Assembly (NCBI GenBank): GCA_026387055.1
Contig: JAPLML010000115.1
Span: 1-5,004 of the forward strand
Direction of reading: 5' to 3'
From: Planctomycetota bacterium
GTDB lineage: Bacteria > Planctomycetota > Phycisphaerae > FEN-1346
Length of the DNA stretch: 5,004 bases
A program made the position numbers and the translations under genes. The notes below the pieces were generated by a model. That model saw only the letters and a program-made list of their open reading frames with translations, made no database searches and was not told the origin of the DNA. Of the stretch, positions 1-4,877 are shown in pieces (the first letter of the stretch is position 1; every line of letters begins with the position of its first letter).

Positions 1-968
1 TTCCGCCCGCGAAGCACCTTCAGCCGCGCGGCGAACTCGTCCACGCTATCCTTATTAATAATCAGCGTCGGGATGATGACGAGTTTGCCGGCCGGGATGG
101 CCGACTTGTCGCCGCCCACCACCTTCGCCATCAGGTGGATCGCCTGGTATCCGAACTCGTACGGCTGCTGGACGACGGTGGCGAAGATCGCCCCGTCTTT
201 CACACCCGCGAGCGTCTCGTCCTCCTCGTCGAAGCACACGATCTTGATCTTGCCGACCTTGCTGGAATCCTTCACGGCGTTGAGGATCGCCGGGCCGTTG
301 TAACTCCACAGGCCCACCAGGCACGCCACGTCGGGGTACTTGACGATCGTGTCGAGGACGTTCGCCTTGGCCCGGACGCGGTCGCAGTCGTCGGTGCGGC
401 AGTCGATGATCTCGACCTTGGAGTCCTTGAGGACCTCCTTGATGCCCGCGAAGCGGTCCTTGGCGTTCTGGGCGTCGAGCGTGCCGACGAAGACCATGAT
501 CTTGCCGCCGTCGGGCAGGGCCTTCTTGAGGAGTTCGCCCGCCTGCCGCCCGGCGGCCACGTTGTCGGTGCCGACGTAACACGCCCGGTTGCTCGTCGGG
601 GCGTCGCTGTCGTGCGTGACGAGGAGCACCTGGCGGGCCACCTCGTTCAGGTCGAGCGTCTGGTTCGCCGGATCGACGGGGCTGACGGCGATGCCGGCTA
701 CGCCCTTCGTGACGAGGTCGTCCATGATCCGCTTCTGGTTGCCGGCCGTGCCGTCGGGGAGCTTGAACTCCAGCGTCACGTTCGGCAACTCCGTGACGGC
801 CTTGTTGCAGCCGGCCCGGGCGATGGTCCAGAAGTCGGAGGTATTGTTGGTGACGAAGGCGAGGGCGACCTTCTTGCCGCCGGGCTTGCCGCCCTCGGGC
901 CCGCTCTGACATCCGGCCGCCAACACGGCCACGGCCAACCCAATGCCCACCCATGTTATCCGTCTCAT
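1..968 (-). CDS. Sugar ABC transporter substrate-binding lipoprotein (RbsB-like, Peripla_BP_4 type), 3' end off window
   Basis: Extracytoplasmic sugar-binding component of a ribose/xylose-type ABC importer. The ATG at 968-966 has AAAGGAGT at 981-974 upstream with 6-nt spacing. The frame stays open for 322 codons to the left edge; family members are usually about 310-340 residues, so only a few codons are probably missing. The N terminus reads MRRITWVGIGLAVAVLAAGC, a lipoprotein signal with the lipobox LAAGC and the lipidated Cys at residue 20, followed by a Gly/Lys-rich tether. Family hallmarks follow in order: VALAFVTNNTSDFW (about 34-47), GIAVSPVDP, YVGTDNVAAGRQAGELL, KDRFAGIKE, and near the end CFDEEDETLAGVKDG then TVVQQPYEFGYQAI. 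Which sugar it binds cannot be read from sequence; divergence from two arabinofuranosidase-like genes makes arabinose or another pentose plausible (inference). Permease and ATPase genes would lie to the left, outside the window. Confidence 0.93.
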   Translation of the reverse strand, partial: MRRITWVGIGLAVAVLAAGCQSGPEGGKPGGKKVALAFVTNNTSDFWTIARAGCNKAVTELPNVTLEFKLPDGTAGNQKRIMDDLVTKGVAGIAVSPVDPANQTLDLNEVARQVLLVTHDSDAPTSNRACYVGTDNVAAGRQAGELLKKALPDGGKIMVFVGTLDAQNAKDRFAGIKEVLKDSKVEIIDCRTDDCDRVRAKANVLDTIVKYPDVACLVGLWSYNGPAILNAVKDSSKVGKIKIVCFDEEDETLAGVKDGAIFATVVQQPYEFGYQAIHLMAKVVGGDKSAIPAGKLVIIPTLIINKDSVDEFAARLKVLRGR

Positions 969-973
969 GCCAG

Positions 974-981
974 ACTCCTTT
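974..981 (-). promoter_or_regulatory. Ribosome binding site of the sugar-binding lipoprotein gene
   Basis: AAAGGAGT on the minus strand lies 6 nt upstream of the ATG at 968-966. It fixes the start so that the lipoprotein signal peptide begins at the first residue. Confidence 0.8.
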
Positions 982-1096
982 CTGCGAGGAAGTTACTTCC
1001 GCGCGGGCGCGAAAACAACAGAAAACGCCGCCGCGCGGAGCCATGAGCGATGGGGTGTGCCGAAATTTTGTGCCAAGCCCTGTTCGTCGAGGGTGG

Positions 1097-1119
1097 CACG
1101 GCCGGCTTGTCCGGCCGTG
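1097..1119. repeat. Perfect 9-bp inverted repeat (hairpin)
   Basis: CACGGCCGG (1097-1105), loop CTTGT, CCGGCCGTG (1111-1119). It is preceded by GGGTGG, so it shares the GTGGCAC-type edge with the compound repeat at 1198-1267. It sits between two divergent genes, upstream of both, so it is unlikely to be a transcript terminator; it looks like one member of a dispersed palindrome family. Confidence 0.75.
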
Positions 1120-1155
1120 TTCCCGGCATGGCGGGGGGCATGGCACCGCTCAATT

Positions 1156-1179
1156 GACCAGCGACGGAGCACGAGTGCT
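1156..1179. repeat. Direct repeat copy 1 of a 24-bp sequence
   Basis: GACCAGCGACGGAGCA followed by CGAGTGCT. A second copy, differing at two adjacent bases (CG to GT), lies at 1272-1295. The two copies flank the compound inverted repeat at 1198-1267, spaced 116 bp start to start. Confidence 0.75.
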
Positions 1180-1186
1180 CTGTCGC
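1161..1186. repeat. 12-bp-stem inverted repeat overlapping direct repeat copy 1
   Basis: GCGACGGAGCAC (1161-1172), two-base gap GA, then GTGCTCTGTCGC (1175-1186). All twelve positions pair if one G-T pair is allowed. The second direct-repeat copy at 1272-1295 does not preserve this hairpin because its neighbouring arm is missing. Confidence 0.7.
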
Positions 1187-1197
1187 ATCTCATTGGG

Positions 1198-1267
1198 GGG
1201 GTGCCACTGGTTGCTCGCAACCAGTGCGCCTAGAACGGCACGGCTTGCAAGCAAGCCGTGGCACCCC
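1198..1267. repeat. Compound inverted repeat: outer 10-bp arms enclosing two perfect hairpins
   Basis: Outer arms GGGGTGCCAC (1198-1207) and GTGGCACCCC (1258-1267) are exact reverse complements. Inside are two perfect 10-bp stems with two-base loops: CACTGGTTGC (1205-1214) with GCAACCAGTG (1217-1226), and CACGGCTTGC (1239-1248) with GCAAGCCGTG (1251-1260). The outer arms overlap the inner ones, so either a three-way-junction-like fold or two separate hairpins could form. The style matches palindromic dispersed repeats that I associate with planctomycete intergenic DNA (recollection, not tested here). No coding potential is evident. Confidence 0.75.
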
Positions 1268-1271
1268 TCAG

Positions 1272-1295
1272 GACCAGCGACGGAGCAGTAGTGCT
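1272..1295. repeat. Direct repeat copy 2 of a 24-bp sequence
   Basis: GACCAGCGACGGAGCA followed by GTAGTGCT. It matches copy 1 at 1156-1179 at 22 of 24 positions. Confidence 0.75.
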
Positions 1296-1299
1296 GGAC

Positions 1300-1318
1300 A
1301 GCGGCGGCAGGCGCCGCT
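1300..1318. repeat. 7-bp-stem hairpin in the upstream region of the truncated GH51 gene
   Basis: AGCGGCG (1300-1306), loop GCAGG, CGCCGCT (1312-1318). Outside it AGTAG (1287-1291) could pair with CTACT (1317-1321) in an alternative fold. It follows direct-repeat copy 2 and closes the repeat island that begins at about 1091. Confidence 0.55.
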
Positions 1319-1337
1319 ACTATGCGTTGTCGGGTCG

Positions 1338-1351
1338 GCCGCTTCGGCGGC
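1338..1351 (+). promoter_or_regulatory. Short GCCGC-TTCG-GCGGC hairpin in the leader of the truncated GH51 gene
   Basis: A 5-bp G+C stem closed on a TTCG tetraloop (UUCG in RNA, an unusually stable loop) ends 11 nt before the Shine-Dalgarno sequence of the gene starting at 1374. It would form in the mRNA leader, if transcription starts upstream. No regulator can be named. Confidence 0.4.
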
Positions 1352-1362
1352 ACGGCTCCCGA

Positions 1363-1366
1363 GGAG
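1363..1366 (+). promoter_or_regulatory. Ribosome binding site that decides the start of the truncated GH51 gene
   Basis: GGAG within GAGGAGAA (1361-1368), 7 nt before ATG 1374. The same frame is open upstream to an ATG at 1224, but that stretch is repeat DNA and lacks a comparable site. The ATG at 1374 also puts a signal peptide at the N terminus. Confidence 0.8.
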
Positions 1367-1373
1367 AACATCC

Positions 1374-2015
1374 ATGAGACGGCTGGCGACCGCGCTTGCG
1401 CTGGCCGCGATGGCGGCCCCCTTGGCCCTGTCCGCGGAGCAGCCCATGACCATCCGGATCGACCCCGGCAAGATCGAGAACCGCATCGACGAGAAGATCT
1501 ACGGCCACTTCCTCGAACATATCTACCACTCCGTCAACGGCGGCCTGTGGGGCGACATGATCTGGGACCGCAGTTTCGAGCAGACCACCCCGGGCGCCGC
1601 CTGGAAGATTGAGGACGGCTGCCTGGTGCAGCGCGGCGGCGACGCGAACGTGCGCCTCACCTTCGGCGACGCGGCGTGGCGCGACCATTACGCCCCCGAG
1701 CGCATGGCCGCCGCGGACATCCCGAGTTCCCTGAATGCGGTGGCCACGAAGTCCGCCGACGGGCGGCGCCTCTACTTCAAGGTCGTCAACCCCGCGAAGG
1801 AACCCGCGCCCGTCAAGCTGGCGATTGCCGACACGTTCAGGGCCGGCAGGGCAACCCTGAAGGTGGTCGCGCCGGGCAGTCTCGATGCGCGGAACACGCT
1901 CAATGAGCCCGACGCCGTGCGGCCCGAGCCGGGCGAGGCGAAGACGAGCGGTCAGGAGGTCTCGTTCACCCTGCCGCCGCTCTCGGCGGCCGTGGCGACG
2001 GTCGAGAGAAAGTAG
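1374..2015 (+). CDS. Internally deleted, exported GH51 arabinofuranosidase-like protein lacking its catalytic barrel (probable pseudogene)
   Basis: A 213-residue open frame. Residues 1-21 form a signal peptide (MRRLATALALAA..., likely cut after LSA). Residues 42-70 (IYGHFLEHIYHSVNGGLWGDMIWDRSFE) are the first conserved block of GH51 and align with residues 200 onward of the downstream enzyme (VYGQFIEHLGRCIYGGIWAEMLEDRKF). A short beta stretch reaches W102-R103-D104. From there the protein jumps to the GH51 C-terminal beta-sandwich: LNAVATKSADGRRLYFKVVNP aligns with VNAQAAWSEDRKTLTISVVNP in the neighbour, and ends PPLSAAVATVERK. The (beta/alpha)8 barrel, including the GNE acid/base and DEW nucleophile motifs, is missing; full-length relatives are roughly 600-800 residues. 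The protein should therefore be catalytically dead. It could be a decayed gene, a non-catalytic carbohydrate-binding remnant, or an assembly collapse. The frame and ribosome binding site are intact, so a polypeptide may still be made. Confidence 0.82.
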   Translation: MRRLATALALAAMAAPLALSAEQPMTIRIDPGKIENRIDEKIYGHFLEHIYHSVNGGLWGDMIWDRSFEQTTPGAAWKIEDGCLVQRGGDANVRLTFGDAAWRDHYAPERMAAADIPSSLNAVATKSADGRRLYFKVVNPAKEPAPVKLAIADTFRAGRATLKVVAPGSLDARNTLNEPDAVRPEPGEAKTSGQEVSFTLPPLSAAVATVERK

Positions 2016-2037
2016 GCCGGTGCAAAGCCCCGGCACC
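2016..2037 (+). terminator. Weak hairpin just after the truncated GH51 stop codon (tentative)
   Basis: GCCGG (2016-2020) can pair with CCGGC (2030-2034), or GGTGC (2019-2023) with GCACC (2033-2037). It begins immediately after TAG 2013-2015. No T-tract follows (CTTCC only), so intrinsic termination is doubtful. Confidence 0.25.
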
Positions 2038-2089
2038 TTCCGAGCCCGCCGCCAGCGTGGAGCACAATATGGAAATAAGGACACACTAA

Positions 2090-2220
2090 TACTACAACGC
2101 CACTTGACCTCGTGCGCGGTCGGTCTCCTGACTCACCGCGCGGCAATTGCCACCGGGCGGCGAGATAACGCAGGTGCGCGGCGGGTCGGGAGACCCGCCG
2201 CGCGAAGTGGCGTTGTAGTA
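2090..2220. mobile_element. 131-bp MITE-like palindromic element with 16-bp terminal inverted repeats
   Basis: TACTACAACGCCACTT (2090-2105) and its exact reverse complement AAGTGGCGTTGTAGTA (2205-2220) bound the element. CTAA lies directly outside both ends (2086-2089 and 2221-2224), consistent with a 4-bp target duplication. The right arm contains a perfect 12-bp stem (2176-2187 with 2192-2203, loop GGGA). The left arm, reverse-complemented, matches the right-arm hairpin region at about 23 of 28 positions, so the whole unit is a degenerate long palindrome. It has no coding capacity and would need a transposase in trans. It ends 65 bp before the ATG of the large GH51 gene, so it may influence that gene's expression. 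A REP/BIME-like non-mobile palindrome is the alternative. Confidence 0.65.
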
Positions 2221-2228
2221 CTAACCAC

Positions 2229-2251
2229 GGGCCGGGGGCGACCCGCGGCCC
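2229..2251 (+). promoter_or_regulatory. G+C hairpin in the leader of the large GH51 gene
   Basis: GGGCCG (2229-2234) pairs with CGGCCC (2246-2251), one G-G mismatch, then GGG with CCC around the loop CGA: nine of ten pairs. It ends about 20 nt before the Shine-Dalgarno sequence. It may be another dispersed palindrome or a leader structure; no promoter elements are recognisable nearby. Confidence 0.35.
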
Positions 2252-2271
2252 ATGCAAAACGCTTCAGCTCA

Positions 2272-2278
2272 GAGGAGG
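2272..2278 (+). promoter_or_regulatory. Strong ribosome binding site of the large GH51 gene
   Basis: GAGGAGG, 7 nt before ATG 2286. It fixes the start and places a hydrophobic export signal at the N terminus. Confidence 0.85.
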
Positions 2279-2285
2279 AGAGAAG

Positions 2286-4787
2286 ATGCACGCACCCTAC
2301 GCGATCGCGCTGCTGCCGATCCTCGCGCTCCTGCTGGCCTGCCTCACGGCGGCCGGGGCGCAGGCCAACCTGCTCCCCAACGCTTCCTTTGAGGAGGAAG
2401 CGGGCGGCCGCCCGGCCAAGTGGGCGCCGGCCACCTGGGGCGGCAAGGGCTCGTTCGAGCACGCGCGCATCGGCCGCACGGGCCAACGCAGCCTCATGCT
2501 CTCGTCCGACTCCGGCGGCGACATCAGTTGGGGCGCCACGGTGTCGGTCGATCCCAACTCCACCTACCGCCTCTCCGGCTGGATCAAGACCGAGAACGTG
2601 CAGGCGACGACCGGCCGCGGCGCGCTCCTCAACCTCCACAACCTCCAGCCCGTCGCCACCAAGGCCCTGACCGGCACGAACGACTGGACGCGGGTCGAGG
2701 TCATCTTCGAGACCGCCGACCAGGACGCCATCCAGGTCAACTGCCTCTTCGGCGGGTGGGGCAACGCGACCGGCAGGGCGTGGTACGATGACCTGGCCCT
2801 GGAGCAGGTGTCGAAGGGCGCCGCCCCGCCGCCGCGCATCTCCATCGACGCCGCCAAGACGGGCGAGCCGCTCTCGAAGTACGTCTACGGCCAGTTCATC
2901 GAGCACCTGGGCCGGTGCATCTACGGCGGCATCTGGGCCGAGATGCTCGAAGACCGCAAGTTCTACTTCCCGATCACCCCGAAGTACACCCCCTACAGGG
3001 CGGCGGCCAGGGACGTCCCCTTCCCGGTGGTCGCGGCCTCGCCGTGGCAGATCACCGGCGACGAAGGCGGTGTGAAGATGGTGAAGGAAGAGCCGTTCGT
3101 CGGCGAGCACACGCCCGAGGTCGCCCCGTCGAGCGGCATCCGGCAGAACGACCTCGGCCTCGTCCAGGGCCGAGCGTACGTCGGGTACGTGTGGCTGAAG
3201 GCCGCCCAGGAGGCCGCCGACGTCGAGGTGGCCGTGCGCTGGGGCGACGGGCCTAAAGATATCTACAAGATCACTATCAAGGCCGGCGGCAAAGGCTACG
3301 CGAAGCACGACTTCCGCTTCACGGGCGGGGCCGACACCGCGAAGGGCATGCTCGAAATCCGGGTCGCCGGCGGCGGGCCCTGCCGGGTCGGCACGGCCTC
3401 GCTCATGCCCGCCGACAATGTGAGCGGCATGAGGGCCGACACGCTCGAACTCTTGAAGCAGCTCGACTCGCCGGTCTATCGGTGGCCGGGCGGGAACTTC
3501 GTCAGCGGGTACAACTGGAAGGACGGCCTCGGCGACCGCGACCGCCGCCCGCCGCGCAAGAACCCCGCGTGGACGGGCGTGGAGCACAACGATTTCGGCC
3601 TCGACGAATTCATGACCTTCTGCCGCCTGCTCGGCGCCGACCCGTACATCGCCGTCAACAGCGGCCTGGGCGATACGAAGAGCGCCGTCGAGGAACTCCA
3701 GTACGCCAACGGCGCCGCCGGCACGCCGATGGGGGCGCTGCGGGCGAAGAACGGGCGCCCGGAGCCGTACAAGGTCAGGTTCTGGAGCATCGGCAACGAG
3801 ATGTACGGCGGGTGGCAGCTCGGCCACATGCCGCTGGAGAAATATGTCAAGAAGCACAATGAGTTCGTCGAGGCGATGCGCGCGGTCGACCCCTCGATCC
3901 GGGTGATCGCCGTGGGCGACGCCGGCACGTGGAGCGAGGGGATGATGCGCGACTGCGCCGGCCACATGGACCTCATCAGCGAGCACTTCTACTCAGGCGA
4001 GAAGCCGGGCCTGGCGGGCCACGTCGCCCAGATCCCCAGCGCGATCCGCGGCAAGGCCGAGGCCCACCGCCGGTACCGGCAGCAGCTCGATTCGCTCAAG
4101 GGCAAAGATATCCGCATCGCTATGGATGAATGGAACTACTGGTACGGCCCGCACCCCTTCGGCGAGCTCGGGACGCGCTACTTCCTCAAGGACGCCCTGG
4201 GCATCGCGGCGGGCATCAACGAGTTCGCCCGGCAGAGCGACATCGTCACCATGGCCAACTACGCCCAGACCGTCAACGTCATCGGGTGCCTCAAGACCTC
4301 GAAGACCGCCGCGGCGCTGGAGACCACGGGCCTCGTGCTCAAGCTCTACCGGGCGCGGTTCGGCGTGATTCCCGCCGCCACGGAGACCGAGGGCCTCGTC
4401 AACGCCCAGGCGGCGTGGAGCGAGGACCGAAAGACGCTCACGATCTCCGTCGTCAACCCCACGACCACGGCGGTCGAGATCCCCCTGGCGGTCAAGGGCG
4501 CGAAGCTCACCGGCGCGGGCACCCGCTGGCAGATCGCGGGCGCCGATCCGATGGCCTACAACGACCCCGGCCAGCCGCGATCCGATGGCCTACAACGACC
4601 CCGGCCAGCCGCCGAGAGTCAAGATCGAGGAGGCCGCCGTGAAGGGCGTCTCCGACAAGCTCTCGGTCGCCCCGTGCAGCGTGACGCTGTTCGCGCTGAA
4701 GGTGGAATAACGCGTGGGGGCACGGCATGCCGTGCCCCGGCAGATGCTTCGAGCCCGCCGCGCCTGATTCGAGCCCGCCGCGGCTGA
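2286..4787 (+). CDS. Exported GH51 alpha-L-arabinofuranosidase with N-terminal CBM4/9-like module; C terminus frameshifted by a 34-bp duplication
   Basis: Predicted to remove terminal alpha-L-arabinofuranosyl groups from arabinoxylan or arabinan by the retaining mechanism (EC 3.2.1.55 family activity). Residues 1-27 form an export signal (cut after AQA; LLAC at 16-19 is a weak lipobox alternative). Residues 28-175 are a CBM4/9-like jelly roll (NLLPNASFEEE ... WYDDLALEQV), followed by a Pro-rich linker to 184. GH51 begins at 185: VYGQFIEH 200-207, an intervening beta domain at about 230-375, and a barrel from about 385 with RWPGGNF 399-405. The acid/base is Glu505 (SIGNEMYG) and the nucleophile Glu615 (MDEWNYWYG). 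The C-terminal sandwich starts near 695. A 34-bp tandem duplication shifts the frame after Pro764; residues 765-833 are foreign. Removing one copy gives 796 residues ending FALKVE at TAA 4708-4710. The active site is intact, but the last sandwich strands are lost, so folding may suffer. Alternative: assembly error. Confidence 0.92.
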   Translation: MHAPYAIALLPILALLLACLTAAGAQANLLPNASFEEEAGGRPAKWAPATWGGKGSFEHARIGRTGQRSLMLSSDSGGDISWGATVSVDPNSTYRLSGWIKTENVQATTGRGALLNLHNLQPVATKALTGTNDWTRVEVIFETADQDAIQVNCLFGGWGNATGRAWYDDLALEQVSKGAAPPPRISIDAAKTGEPLSKYVYGQFIEHLGRCIYGGIWAEMLEDRKFYFPITPKYTPYRAAARDVPFPVVAASPWQITGDEGGVKMVKEEPFVGEHTPEVAPSSGIRQNDLGLVQGRAYVGYVWLKAAQEAADVEVAVRWGDGPKDIYKITIKAGGKGYAKHDFRFTGGADTAKGMLEIRVAGGGPCRVGTASLMPADNVSGMRADTLELLKQLDSPVYRWPGGNFVSGYNWKDGLGDRDRRPPRKNPAWTGVEHNDFGLDEFMTFCRLLGADPYIAVNSGLGDTKSAVEELQYANGAAGTPMGALRAKNGRPEPYKVRFWSIGNEMYGGWQLGHMPLEKYVKKHNEFVEAMRAVDPSIRVIAVGDAGTWSEGMMRDCAGHMDLISEHFYSGEKPGLAGHVAQIPSAIRGKAEAHRRYRQQLDSLKGKDIRIAMDEWNYWYGPHPFGELGTRYFLKDALGIAAGINEFARQSDIVTMANYAQTVNVIGCLKTSKTAAALETTGLVLKLYRARFGVIPAATETEGLVNAQAAWSEDRKTLTISVVNPTTTAVEIPLAVKGAKLTGAGTRWQIAGADPMAYNDPGQPRSDGLQRPRPAAESQDRGGRREGRLRQALGRPVQRDAVRAEGGITRGGTACRAPADASSPPRLIRARRG
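4544..4612 (+). repeat. Exact tandem duplication, period 34 bp, inside the GH51 coding region
   Basis: Bases 4544-4578 are identical to 4578-4612 (35-base match at a 34-base offset); each unit starts GATCCGATGGCC and ends CAGCCGC. In protein terms DPMAYNDPGQP is encoded twice, the second time in a different frame. 34 is not a multiple of three, so the insertion shifts the frame and the native stop at 4708-4710 is read through to TGA 4785-4787. Confidence 0.95.
4717..4738. terminator. 22-bp perfect palindrome 6 nt after the ancestral GH51 stop; possible terminator hairpin
   Basis: The arms GGGGCACGGCA and TGCCGTGCCCC are exact reverse complements with no spacer. In the ancestral frame it lies just downstream of TAA 4708-4710, a terminator-like position, but no T-tract follows. 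In the shifted frame it is translated. It shares the core GGCACGG...CCGTGCC with the hairpin at 1239-1260, so it may equally be a dispersed repeat. Confidence 0.5.
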
Positions 4788-4823
4788 TTCGAGCCCGCCG
4801 CGCCTGATTCGAGCCCGCCGCGG
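4748..4823. repeat. 20-bp tandem repeat, 3.8 copies
   Basis: Unit TTCGAGCCCGCCGCGCCTGA at 4748-4767, 4768-4787, 4788-4807, then a partial copy at 4808-4823. The only variation is GCGCC/GCGGC at the end of the unit, which alternates (CGCCTGA, CGGCTGA, CGCCTGA, CGGAAG). The stop codon used by the frameshifted GH51 (4785-4787) is supplied by the second unit. The related 13-mer GAGCCCGCCGCGC occurs inverted at 4886-4898, and CGAGCCCGCCGC also at 2041-2052. Confidence 0.9.
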
Positions 4824-4877
4824 AAGCGGCGGGAGACTCCCGATTGGACGTCTCCCGCCGCTTCCGCGGCGGGCTCG
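4810..4877. repeat. 28-bp perfect-stem hairpin, 12-base loop
   Basis: Bases 4810-4837 and 4850-4877 are exact reverse complements, with loop TCCCGATTGGAC (4838-4849). The left arm starts with the last partial copy of the 20-bp tandem unit (CGAGCCCGCCGCGG) and continues AAGCGGCGGGAGAC. No T-run follows. It could stop transcription by structure alone, or be a palindromic dispersed element. Confidence 0.88.

Noticed and set aside
135..1046. Plus-strand 303-codon open frame opposite the sugar-binding protein gene
   Set aside because: Antisense shadow of a GC-rich gene; composition (Asp/Val/Arg/Leu) lacks recognisable motifs and has no convincing ribosome binding site.
1060..1080. Sigma-54-like promoter (TTGGCAC then TTCGG) on the minus strand upstream of the sugar-binding protein gene
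   Set aside because: The -24 part looks good, but the -12 part has CG where the essential GC should be, so the GG-N10-GC core is not met.
55..1146. Long minus-strand open frame of 363 codons overlapping the sugar-binding protein gene
   Set aside because: Its translation is Arg/Gly/Pro-rich with no family motifs, while the neighbouring frame starting at 968 encodes a clean RbsB-like protein with signal, lipobox and hallmarks.
1091..1320. CRISPR array
   Set aside because: The repeats are palindromes of differing sequence, with only two copies of the direct repeat and no regular spacers.
1224..1373. Upstream extension of the truncated GH51 frame to an ATG at 1224
   Set aside because: The extension lies in palindromic repeat DNA; ATG 1374 has a GGAG site at proper spacing and begins a signal peptide.
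2133..3986. Minus-strand 617-codon open frame opposite the large GH51 gene
   Set aside because: Antisense shadow caused by third-position G+C; the plus frame has signal peptide, CBM and both GH51 catalytic motifs.
4748..4823. CRISPR or replication iterons in the 20-bp array
   Set aside because: Units abut with no spacers, and there is no adjacent rep gene or AT-rich region.
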